DNA of 64,000 nucleotides, taken from Sciurus carolinensis. Its lineage: Eukaryota > Chordata > Mammalia > Rodentia > Sciuridae. The notes below the pieces were generated by a model that was not told where the DNA came from, searched no databases, and saw nothing but the letters and a program-made list of their open reading frames with translations. Below, piece after piece: positions 33,790 through 43,705 of the stretch. How positions within the stretch are numbered: the stretch's first letter is position 1; the number at the start of each line of letters is the position of its first letter. The position numbers and the translations under genes were made by a program. Location of the stretch: NCBI RefSeq assembly GCF_902686445.1, contig NC_062219.1, positions 40,079,056 to 40,143,055 on the forward strand. Direction: 5' to 3'.

Positions 33790-34100
33790 AAAGTGATTTA
33801 AAAGATTTACCAGGCAAATACTTAGAGTGATAATAAATGATACCACCAAGATGAAGCCATTTTATTCTCAGCTAATACAGAATTTAAGCAAAAAATCACC
33901 AATAGGGATAAAAAGACACACCATACAGGAATAAAAGGAAATATTCACTGGGCACATTAAATAAAAAAAGAGCTTGTATATAACAATACAGATTGATGAG
34001 AAAGAGAGAGGCTGAGGGTGGGAGAAAAAAAAAATAGGAAGAAACACTTCAGCAGTTTTGACAATTGACTAATTCACAATTAGAGTGTCAGAATCTGATA
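33790..34100 (+). mobile_element. Old L1 ORF2 fragment (endonuclease region)
   Basis: Blocks such as 'ccaggcaaatacttagag', 'aagcaaaaaatcacca', 'gggataaaaagacacac' and 'acaattgactaattcac' parallel the L1 endonuclease coding region in order. It is heavily diverged with no open frame. Related sequence may also lie left of L1-b (about 32600-32840), in which case L1-b inserted into this older L1. Confidence 0.45.
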
Positions 34101-36890
34101 AATTAAGCACACACAAAAGACAATAAACATATGGATTTGCATAACGAACTTGGTTTAACACCCAGGGAGACAGACATATACACACTGTGTCTGTATTTAT
34201 AAAATCACTGCACCCTGCCAAGTAAAAACGTATATTTTTATAAGTATAAATAAAACATTCACTAAGCCCAGCAACAGGTTCGTGGAGAAAAGAAAAACTT
34301 ACGGGGTTTTATAACTGGTGGCACCAATAATCAGAGGAGAGGACTATGAGGAGCTTGCGGCTGTTAATTACTTAAAATCAACTTTATGACATGTACAACG
34401 AGTTAAATCCAGGGTCATCAGACACTCTCCAGTACTTAGTAGGATTTGAACAACGGGGTTTCCTCTTCCACCAGCTCTGATCTCCATTCCTCTTCCTGTG
34501 TTCCTTCTGAGACACGGTGTGTTGACAGGAAGGAAGCCCCAGTCAGCTCATTCAGGTCAGCACAGGGTTGACAAAGGTAGAAAAGTGGACACCGTGTTTG
34601 TTTCCCCCACACCCCTTTGAAGGAACTGCTTGTCCCTTCCACCTTGTCACAAGGTAGCAGCTGTGTTCATGGTCGTTGGTGCAGGGGTGGCCCTATGATT
34701 CAGCTCATCCAAGCTGCAGTCTTTCTCATAAAGTTTCAAGTCAAAAAATATCGGCACAGATTGCTGTCTGTGTAATGTGGACTTTGCTGCGAGTTGTGCT
34801 TACTTGCTTTTGTTTTTTCTTTTTGTTTGTTTCTTTGCCACATGGACCCCACTGAGGAAGACATTTCATGGAGACAGAGCGGGGTGCGGGGGGTGGGGGG
34901 GGAGGAAAACAAAGAAAGAAACCAAATATCCCAAGAAGTAGCAAAGAAGGCTGCAAGAGAGCCTGATCATCTGCAATTCCAGCCGGTGTTGGAAGCCAAG
35001 CAGCCTTCAGCCCTTGAAGTGCATGAAACAGCCCTGCATCCTTATGATGAATTCTTCTTTGGGGTTAGCTAGTTCATGTATTTTTCTGTTAGTAGCAATT
35101 GGCAGAGTCCTAACTAATTTAGACAGGTTCAAAAGGAATGGGGCCGACATGCTTGGAAAGGGTGAGAAGGTAGCCAAGGGCGAAGGCACTGGACACCTAG
35201 CACATCTCCCAGCATCCTGACAAAGCAGGGCTTGGGTATCCAGTTGGCAGCAGGAGGTCACTCAGGAAGCCTAGCATGAGCCCAGATAGGGGAGCTGGGG
35301 AGAACACTGGAGGCTCTGATTTCTACTTTAGGAATTTTGCCCAGGGCTGACCTGCTGAAGCTGCAAACAAACAAGTCACACATGATAAAGACTCAGTTGC
35401 AAAGAGTTTCAGGACAAAAAGAAGCCTCCCTAAAGAGAAAACATGCCATGTGTTTTTGCAATTCTTTCTCATTTCCCTGTTTCCTATGTGTTTCTTGAGT
35501 TCAATAGTCATTACTTGGGAGTTTGAATTTTTTATTGAGCGATTTCTAGTTCAGTGGCTCTCTTCCGCTTGTGAAGTACTGCTTTGCCCTCTGTTGCGTC
35601 TCTCCACTGAAGGGCTCTCTCCCCTGTTCTGCTCTCTGACCTGCCAGGACCAGCAACCAGTGGCCCATCAGCAGTTTCTCATCAGCATCTTATGCCTTAT
35701 CAGGAAAGTAAAATAATGATTTATTTTTTTCCTTTAGCCGGAACTGTTGCTCCATGCCTGAGGGAAGCAGGCAGGAGGAAAGGAGGGAATTCACAGTGCT
35801 GTCTGCCTGAACTGCTCCCGGTTCCTATTTACTAGGCCAGAAAAAGAGAAACTTGCCGGCTGCTGTCAGTGTAGTGGGTTGAGCTCCAGGCGGCTCTCAG
35901 CAAAAATTGAACTTTCATCAGAAGCAAACTTACATGGCAATTATTTCAGGTCACTGGTGTTATCATTGTGCTCTTCAGTGTAAACAGACACATGGAAGTG
36001 ACAGTCAAGCTAATGAAGTATTGGTTTTGGAGGATTTAAATGGCAAAAATCCAGTATTTCTTAAGGGCAACCTGGTGATTCATGTACTGTAATTTCAAAA
36101 GATTTCTAATTAAAGGAAGTCATTGGCTTTGTTTACTCTTTCATCCCAGTAAACGATTCTGAGACTCCATGCCGCAACTGACATTCTGTAACATAACTGT
36201 CACGTTTTAAAGGCCAGTGGTATAGTTGAAAAAGAAAACTACTGACTTGGGTACTGAACTACAAGTAAACAAAGTAAATTGAACTACAAATTTAGAGTTT
36301 CAATGTGATTTAATTAGGGAACCAACCTACCCAGTCTTTTGTCAGAGTCTCTTATAATATACCCAGCAGTATGCTAACTGCTGTCCTAGATAAAAGGTGG
36401 TCTGGATGTGATCCTTACCCTAAGACAGCTTAAAATCTACTTGGAAATAGATCATTAGTACAGGTAAAGCTTTAGAGAAAAAATAAGCCAAATCTCACAG
36501 TAACATTTTTAAGTGTGGTAAGACTGAGAGCTGAGTTTGGCAAAAAGAGAAAGTTCCATGAGGGAGGTGACCCAAAAGGAGCAATTGGAAGGAATGAGTC
36601 AAGGGGAAAAAGCAGGAGACTCTGTTGAAATAATAACATCAATGATCTCCAAGCTTGTGTCTTATGTATTCCAAAGTTTGCATCCTTGGACAAAACACTA
36701 AGGTGTCCTGAAAGCGAAACCAACTGTCATTCTCAAACACATCTATCAACGTTTGACATCCCAGACACTTAGTAAAGAGCATCGATACCCACAAATCATT
36801 GGGCTGATTTCAACTTTTCAAGGTACTAGAGAAAACAAATCCATGCCTGCACCCCAGGAGTGCTGGCAGTCATTTATGTAAGGGTAATTA
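34101..36890. other. Unique region, no gene established
   Basis: This is the longest repeat-poor, less AT-rich stretch of the window. It has a G-run cluster at about 34881-34911 and several open frames of 60-92 codons on both strands without domains. 34290-34440 and 35724-35900 look compositionally complex and could be conserved regulatory DNA. Old repeat debris may lie at 36345-36480. Confidence 0.4.
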
Positions 36891-36891
36891 T

Positions 36892-37235
36892 AATGACTCC
36901 TGCAATGGACTGAAATGTTTGCATCTCCCCCAAATGCTTGTGTTGAAATCCTAGCCCCTGATGTGATAGTCTTAGGAAGAGGGGTCTTTGAGAGGTAATT
37001 AGGTAAGGGGGATCAAAATCTTTAAAGGAGATCCCAGACAGCTTCCTCATCCCTTTCATCACGTGAGGACACAAAAGATAGCTTTCTAAGAACCCAAAAC
37101 TTCACCTGGCACTGAATCTACATGTAGTCTAATCTCAGACTTCCCAGCTTTCAGAACCATGAGAAATACAAGTTGATTATTTGAATGACCCAGTATATTG
37201 CAGTTTGTTAGGGTAGGCTGAACAGATAAGACAAT
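36892..37235 (+). mobile_element. MLT1-type LTR (ERVL-MaLR)
   Basis: The order 'tggactgaaatgtttgc', 'ccccaaatgcttgtgttg', 'aaatcctagcccctgatg', 'ggtaattaggtaagggg', 'tcacgtgaggacac', 'cagctttcagaaccatgag' and 'gacccagtatattgcag' is the MLT1 sense order. It is diverged. No internal retroviral sequence is attached. Confidence 0.75.
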
Positions 37236-37244
37236 CCATAAATA

Positions 37245-37415
37245 AATACTGGACATCTCTGTGAATGTCGGGCTACGTACTTCATATCCATTATCTATTC
37301 TTTACACTCTGAGTTAGGCATTCTTATTAGTTCGACTTACAGACAAAATTCTGAGATGCCAATTGGTATCACACAGACACTGAGAAATGGAAAAGAACAT
37401 AAATCTTAGCCACCT
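37245..37415 (-). mobile_element. MIR SINE
   Basis: Antisense MIR order: 'gctacgtacttcatatcc', 'cactctgagttaggcattc', 'cgacttacagacaaaattc' and 'tatcacacagacactgag'. Confidence 0.6.
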
Positions 37416-37640
37416 CTCTGCCCCTGAAGGAATATCAATTAATCAGCAGGAACTTTTAAACTGACAGTTTTTGGATGACATGAGCCACATGGTAAGATAG
37501 GAAGACCTGCAAACTGCCCCTCCTCTCACAGACACCTGGAGTAAACACATGGATCAGTTCTTTTCAAGAGAAAACTGGAATTCAGTAAAAAGGCACCAAC
37601 TCACCGGACAACTAAGAAAACACTCATATCAAAACATACA

Positions 37641-37850
37641 GGGGGAAGGCATAGTGACATACATCTGTAATCCCAGAGACTTGGGAAGCTGAGGCAGGAG
37701 GATCACAAGTTCAAAGCCAGCCTCAGCAACTTATCAAGACTCTAAGCAATTTAGCAAGACCCTGTCTCTAAATAAACTATAAAAAAGGGTGGGGATGTGA
37801 CTCAGTCATTGAGTGCCCCTAGGTTCAATCCCCAATACCAAAAAAAAAAA
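37641..37850 (+). mobile_element. B1-dID composite SINE
   Basis: The left half is 7SL-derived B1: 'catctgtaatcccagag', 'gctgaggcaggaggatcac', 'aagttcaaagcc' (B-box-like) and 'caagaccctgtctc'. The right half is ID-like and tRNA-derived: 'ggggatgtgactcag', then 'ggttcaatccccaatacc' with a good B box, then an 11-base A-tail. Flanks 37631-37641 and 37852-37863 are imperfect direct repeats (about ...atacag). This composite is diagnostic for squirrel- and dormouse-lineage rodents. Confidence 0.9.
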
Positions 37851-38098
37851 GAGAGAAATACAGAGAAAGTGAGATAATCTCATGCACTAACCCCACTCTG
37901 AGTCCAGCAGCTTATTATCAGAAAGGAAACCCCAACTCCAGCAGCTGCAGCCCTGGGACCAGCCTCGCTTCCAACACTTTGGAAGTGGTTTGACCACCAG
38001 CTTTCCCCGTAGCTTCTTGGCTTCAGACCTCTAACAAATGAGCATCTGTGAGTCTACTTAGTAAATAAAGAATAAGCTCCTTGAAGCCTTGTGGGAAG

Positions 38099-38730
38099 CA
38101 TTCTGCCTGCTTTCTTTCTTCTCTGGCTTGCTTGGTCCACAATTCCAGTTCCATATTTTCTCTGAGGGAAGGGATTGTAAGTCTCTGCCAGCAAGAATGG
38201 GAGGAAAGGAACTCCTCACACCTCTTCCCCATCTTAATCCAGAGATAAGTTTCTGCAGTTCCTCATTAGAGGGAGGCTGGCATCCTCTCTGTGCTCAAAG
38301 GGGAAAGTGGGCACTCCGGAACCTTCTTCTCTGGTTCGTTCCAGGTGGGACTGCAGAGCAGAAGTCTCCCTCATCAAAGAGGGTCCAAGTCTTCTGCTGG
38401 CTTGAACAGGAGAGTGGGCACTTCTGTGACTCCTTCCTACCCTGCTACAGCCATAATCCCAGCACTGTCATCTCTCTATGGAAAGAGGTTCAAAGCCTCT
38501 GCCATCAAGGTCAGAAGGGACAACACTCCCCACACCCTCTTCCACAGCTTCCCGTCATGAAGTCCTACAGTCTCTCCTTGGAAGGAAGCACCATGCCCGG
38601 AAGTGGGAGTGGACACTCCTGTGCTTTACTCCCTGGCTTGCTTCACTCATAACTCTGCTAGAAGGGTCTGAGACTTCTTGCTAAGCAGAAAACTGGATAC
38701 TTGCTTCAACTTTGTCTCTGGCTTTCTCCA
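38099..38730 (+). repeat. Degenerate ~105-bp tandem array, about six units
   Basis: The motif 'gtgggcactcc' or a close variant recurs at about 38203, 38306, 38413, 38518 and 38608, spaced 103, 107, 105 and 90 bases. Each is preceded by an 'aagtctctgc'-like block and followed by a 'cttcttctctggcttgcttcc'-like block. Partial units flank both ends. Open frames here (187 codons and two overlapping ones) are products of the array and not a gene. The array lies 0.4-1 kb upstream of a fossil L1 ORF1 in the same orientation, so it may be a fossil L1 promoter array. Confidence 0.65.
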
Positions 38731-39166
38731 GCAATTGATAAACCCAGATACCCAGACCCTCCTTAGAAGTTGTTTCTGTACATATCTAGTGCCACATGTT
38801 TTGCAGATTTTCACCTTTGGAACTGGCTCCTGAATCTCCTAGTTGTGGGACTAAATCTCTAAGACTACAAAGAGCAGAAAGGTGACTTTGAAACTTGCAA
38901 CCATTCAGCAGTTCTCTCCCTAGGTTCAGAGTGAGCAGTTGAACCAAGAACGCAAGCAACTTATTCAGACCTTTGCCTTCATGTACAGCAGACTATGTGA
39001 GCGATAAACTATGGCTTTCAGTTTCTCTGTAAGGAAAGAAGCTAGAATATACCCCTAACACTCCAATCTCTCCCTAAGTGAACCCCAAAGGGACAGGCCT
39101 CTATCCTTCCTCTCTCTTGGTAATAGCATGACTTGATACTGTCCACTTTTGGGGGACCACTATAAA

Positions 39167-39645
39167 AAAAGATGATGGAATAGAGAAGCACCAAGTTCAG
39201 CGGCTCTTAGCATCTATGACCAGACTGATTGGGGAGGAATATCTCTTACAGGAGATCAATCAAAATGGAAGAGGGAGTTCTTTCATTCAGTGCATAGAAA
39301 AAAAGAGAGAGTCAAGGGAAATGAAGAAAATGAAAAATATATTTGAAATAAGAAAATAAAATAAATCTCCAGAAACCAACCCTCATGAAAAGGAAAAAAT
39401 AATTTATCTGACTTGGGGTTCAAAAAGACAGGCATAAATCTGCTCCCTGAGATAAGGGGAGTAACCCATGAGAAAAATGAGAACATCAGCAAAGAGACAG
39501 AAAATATCAATGAGTGGAGTGATCAACAACTGGACTAAAAAAATTCAATAGAAGGGTTCAGCTGGAGACTAGATCAAGCAGAAGAAAACATTAGCAAACC
39601 CCAACAGAAGAAAAGATTGGCAAACTTGAAGACAGATCATTGGAG
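39167..39645 (+). mobile_element. Fossil L1: 5'UTR end and ORF1 start
   Basis: 'gatgatggaatagagaagc' (a decayed L1 AAGATGGC-type box) is followed by 'gaccagactgattggggagg', 'aaccaaccctcatgaaaag', 'cagaaaatatcaatgag' and the coiled-coil region 'ctagatcaagcagaag' to 'cttgaagacagatcattgg'. This is the ORF1 N-terminal region of an old mammalian L1. It is unreadable as protein. Confidence 0.7.
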
Positions 39646-39654
39646 AGGTAATTT

Positions 39655-40192
39655 ATTTTAACTGACAAATAATAATTATGCATATTTGTGATATACTATG
39701 TGATATTTTATGTACATGATACAGAAATTCTGTCAAGCTAATGGACATGTATCACCTCACCAACTTATTTTGTGTGTTGAGAATGGTAAAAAAAAAAACA
39801 ATTCTTTTAGTCATTTTGACATATTGTTACAAACTGTGGTCACCATGTAGTTCACTAGAGCACTAAAATTTATTCCTTCAGTCTGACTGAAATTTTGTCC
39901 CTTTGGATGAACATTTTCCATTTCCCCACTAATTCTTCCCCCTGTCCTCCAGTTCCTGGTTTTCATCTTTTTACTCCCTATTTCTGAGATTAACATTTAT
40001 AGATCTCACATATAACTGAGTTCATACAGTATCTGTTTTTCAGTGCCTGGTTTATTTCACTTGGCATAACGTCCTCCAGTTCCATTCACGTTATCCCAAA
40101 TGACACAATTTCCTTCTATTTAAGGTCATCTAGTATTTCATTGTATAAATACTATGTTTTATCTATTCATTTGTTGATGGGCATTTAGAAAA
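39655..40192 (-). mobile_element. L1M 3' end nested in fossil L1
   Basis: Read on minus it is the end of ORF2 and the 3'UTR of an old L1. On plus the landmarks are 'gacaaataataattatgc', 'ggtcaccatgtagttcac', 'tgcctggtttatttcacttg', 'cataacgtcctccagttcc' and 'ttcatttgttgatgggcat'. It separates two pieces of a plus-oriented L1 (39167-39645 and 40205-40330). Confidence 0.7.
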
Positions 40193-40204
40193 CAGTTAAA
40201 GTGA

Positions 40205-40330
40205 TAATAGTAAAATTTCACCTTCAAGGTAATTGCTTTGAATGCAAATTGATTAAAATCTCTGGTTGAAAGACATCAAGAGGCTGGTGTGCAAAATTAA
40301 ACCCCAACTATATGCTGCTGTGGGCAGGCA
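40205..40330 (+). mobile_element. Fossil L1 ORF2 start (endonuclease)
   Basis: 'aatgcaaattgattaaaat', 'gttgaaagacatcaagagg' and 'ccccaactatatgctgctg' parallel the LNVNGLN...KRHR...PTICCLQE coding block near the ORF2 N terminus. It probably belongs to the same fossil L1 as 39167-39645, with the ORF1 3' part lost. Confidence 0.55.
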
Positions 40331-40650
40331 TCATCTAACTCATAGAGGGCTTGGACAGAACAAAAAGGCAGAGGAGGGGCAGCTTCACAGTCTCTTTTGG
40401 TGCCAGGACATGTATCTTCTGTCCTCAGACCTCACAGGTTCATTCTTGGAGCTTTGGGCTCTTATACCTACACCTGAAATTTCCCCTCTTTTCCCCTAAG
40501 CCTTTGGTCTTGAACTAGGAGCTAGGCTCTTGGATCCTGTGGTTTTCAGAACTTCAAACTAGGACTCAATTATACCACTGGCTTTCTTGTTTCTCCATTG
40601 TATAGATTGTGGAGCATTGACTGTGTGAGCTGACTTCTATAATAAATTTT
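40331..40650 (+). mobile_element. Unassigned LTR-like repeat
   Basis: 'ggcaggcatcatctaactca', 'gacagaacaaaaaggcagag', 'gactcaattataccactggc' and 'gtgtgagctgacttctataa' followed by AATAAA match a common placental-wide repeat whose name I cannot give with certainty. AATAAA gives plus orientation. Confidence 0.45.
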
Positions 40651-40654
40651 CTAT

Positions 40655-40704
<50 letters not shown>

Positions 40705-40712
40705 CTCTATCT
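40651..40712. repeat. (TATC)n microsatellite
   Basis: About 13 ATCT units with one CT interruption near the right end, sitting directly after the AATAAA of the preceding repeat. Related repeats carry a short version of this tract. Confidence 0.9.
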
Positions 40713-40880
40713 AGACTTATAAGGGCACTAATCCCATTGATGAGGAATGATAAGCCAAATGCTTTCTTCATGATTTAAGTACCTCTAACATGTCTACCTC
40801 CAAAGATCATCACATTGGGATTAGGGTTTCAACATATGATTTTTAGGGGGATACAACACTCATTCCATTACAGTTTGATA
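40713..40880 (-). mobile_element. MLT1-type LTR fragment
   Basis: 'aagggcactaatcccattga', 'gatcatcacattgggattag' and 'gtttcaacatatgattttta' are MLT1 in antisense orientation. The fragment is partial. Confidence 0.6.
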
Positions 40881-42480
40881 AGAACTGGCATAAAGACTGT
40901 GTTCCTGTAATTGTAATATGAGTAGAAAATTTTTAACGTGAGTGCTAAAGGTAATAAGAAAGTAAGATGGTCACAAAATTATAGTGTAGTATAGAGAATA
41001 CTACGCTTCTTGTCTATCCATCATATATTCATCCTTTGTCTGGTGAGACCACCATTGCTCTTTCTTATGAAGCACTTCCTCCTGATTGTGTTTCTGGGTT
41101 CTGACAAGGAATGTGTATGAGATCCAGACATGGCCACTCAGAGCTTTTCTTCCTCCAGTACACAGAGGTCAGTTCAGGACAGAAATGGCTTCATTATGCA
41201 GGGTGGATTGGGTAGAGCCAAAGGGAAACCAACTCTAATCATCCCAATGAGACTAAATTACAAGTACTTTCTACAACTACTGAGAAAGGCTGGGTTTTAT
41301 TTGCTGGGTTCTTGAGCTGACTGACAGAAGGAAAAATTTGCCTCAGAATGGAACTGATGCAGAGATATAAAGAGAAGTGATACCTTGACAATGAGCCTAG
41401 ATCAGTTTAAGTCCTATACTTTTAAGTGACAGTTGTAATCCTCCCATTCCCCTTCCCCTGGTTTTGTTTTATAGCTCATCTTACTTCGTGCTAGGTTTCT
41501 GTTACATATAAAACCGTATCAAGTGTTAAGGCAGATAATGACACTAGGCATTAAAATTTGTACCAAGAGAGAAGAGATAATGTCTTTTCCCAAAAGGATC
41601 ATGCAATTGACACCTGCCATGGTAATCAATTACTTACATTGAATTAAATAAGAAAATAATTTTATAATGAAATATGTCCCAAGTTATCTTTTTGAGCATT
41701 TAGGGTATATATTTTCTGAGTTGCCTGGACCTTTAAATTCATACAAGCTCTTGCTTAATTCCTAATGAAATGTTTCCATCTGAAACCTTGATTTCAGAAT
41801 CTCTTCTAGCTGTAAAATTCTAGGAATCTGTAATCTTAGTTTATTCTGTATGACATCTCTTAATTGCTTTAAAAATAATCTTTACAGGCTCTGCTGATTT
41901 TATGGCTAAGTTCTGTATAGTGAGGACCAGTTTATTGTTTTACTTGATTAAGTAGTAGGTGAAGTTGAAAGGATTTCTTTAAAAAAATGTATTGTTTCCT
42001 TTTAAGGACTTTAGTATACTTGGTTTCTTTGAAGAGAATGTTATTAATCTTCCAAAAATTACATAGTTTCATGTGACTCTAGGCACTGATTTGGGGAAAG
42101 ATTTCTACATGAATGATGTGATAATACTTCTCTATATGTGGTAATCTTAGTTTTTGAAACTATTGCAGAAAAGTAGATATTTTAGAACAATAGGCTAAAA
42201 TGATCCAATGACAGTCAATTTAAAGAATTGCTTTGGGTGAGAAAATACTTAACACATTTGTACACAGTTCAAACTTCTGCGAATGTTTACACAAAGAGAC
42301 CAAATAATGTGTTACAATATTTGACCCATTGTTTAATAAAAGCAGAAAATATGTCTATCAGTATAAATAAGAGAACATCTGGTGAATACAGGGTGAAATA
42401 AAGTGAAATAAAATGAAAAAATGATTTCCAAGGCAGAAACAACTAGATTTCTTTTGATTCTCATTTCTTTAGAGCTTTTA
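40881..42480. other. Unique AT-rich sequence, no gene seen
   Basis: No exon or RNA gene. A piece near 41790-41830 ('ctcttctagctgtaaaattc') is old repeat debris. Confidence 0.4.
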
Positions 42481-42484
42481 TCTT

Positions 42485-42907
42485 TCTGTCTCCATTCCAT
42501 TGGTACTATCTTTGCTCAGGCTTTCAGTATCACTCTATGGGTTGCTTTAATAGCCTCTTAATGGATCCCAGTACTCCAGCCTTTATTCCCTCCAAGCGCA
42601 TCTCACATTGCCGCTGATCTTCCCCAGCGTGAAGCTAATCATATTACCAAGCACCCTTCGGGTACAGTTTAAACTCCTTTGCATGAGAGGCAAGGTACTT
42701 AATAATCTATTGGCTGTGCACTCTCCAACCTCATTACTTGCCACTCTCTGCCTTATGTTCTAGGTTCCAACTATACCAGAGTAATTATGGAGTTATCCAA
42801 CTACACAGAGAGTTTTCAGGCATGTTTCTCTTTCTGCCTGAAAAGTTCTTCCAACTCTTTACTTGTGCAATATAAACTCACCCTGCATGACACAGCTTAG
42901 GAGTGTA
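42485..42907 (+). mobile_element. L2-like LINE fragment
   Basis: 'cagtttaaactcctttgcat', 'ggcaaggtacttaataatc', 'ccaacctcattacttgcc', 'ttctgcctgaaaagttcttc' and 'tgacacagcttagg' follow the order of old CR1/L2-type repeats. It is interrupted by the LTR at 42908. Confidence 0.5.
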
Positions 42908-43305
42908 TGTTATGGTTTTAATCTATAATGTCCCACAAAGTCTCTACGTGCAGACAGTAGTGATTGGATCATAAGGACTCTAACCTCATCAGTGGATTAA
43001 TTCATTGACTTAATAGCTGAATGAACTACTGGTAGGTGAAACCTAGTTTGAGGAAGTAGGTCACTGGGGTATGCCCTGGAAGGGTTTACCTTCTCCAGTG
43101 CTCCTTCTTATCTTTCGCTTTAACACTGCTTCCCTACTACCAGGAGCTGAAAGCTTTCCTTTGATGTTCTGCCTCACCTCAGGCTGAAAAGAATGGCTCC
43201 ATTGACCATGAATGCTCTGAAACCATGAACCAAAATAAATCTTTCCTCCTCTAATTTGTTCTTGTCAGATATTTTGGTCACAGCAGTGGAAAGTTGGTTA
43301 ACACA
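42908..43305 (+). mobile_element. MaLR-like LTR (ERVL superfamily)
   Basis: It begins TGTTATGGTTTTAATCT and ends in 'cacagcagtggaaagttgg' plus ttaacaca. It shares 'aaacctagtttgaggaagt', 'ggtcactggggtatgccc' and an AATAAA-bearing 3' part with the LTR at 7408-7832. TG...CA ends are present. I could not confirm a target duplication. Confidence 0.65.
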
Positions 43306-43344
43306 TTGTGTGTGACTTTCCATGGAAATTTCCCACTTATTCTG

Positions 43345-43705
43345 CTGTCTTAATCCATTTTCTGCTGCCATAATGGAATGCCTGAGATGGGGTAATCAAT
43401 AAAGAGCATACACTTATTTGGCTTAGAATTATGGAGACTGGGAAATCCAAGAATATGGAGCAGCATCTGGTGAGGGGCTTCATGCTGCATCAAAACATGG
43501 CGAAGGGTACCACATGGTGAAAGTGTACATGAGAGAAAGGTGGTGATCCCCCCATTTATAACTAATCCCACAATAACAACCTGAATCCATTCATGAAAGA
43601 GGTGGCCTTGTGATGTAAAAAACTCCTAGAAGTTCCACCTCTTAGTAGCATCACAATGTCAATTACATTTCAATGTGAAATGCCCTGTTGGTTTGCTTTT
43701 TGAGT
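43345..43705 (-). mobile_element. MLT1-type LTR
   Basis: 'cttaatccattttctgctgc', 'atgcctgagatggggtaatc', 'gagactgggaaatccaag', 'catctggtgaggggcttcat', 'aacatggcgaagggtacc' and 'aatccattcatgaaagagg' are MLT1 in antisense orientation. The 97-bp spacing and opposite orientation relative to 42908-43305 suggest independent insertions. Confidence 0.65.

Noticed and set aside
36892..37235. Possible exon with AATAAA-like end
   Set aside because: The block order matches an MLT1 LTR.
38089..38652. 187-codon open frame on plus
   Set aside because: It lies in the degenerate ~105-bp tandem array, overlaps other open frames, and shows no domain; it is a by-product of repeated, less AT-rich sequence.
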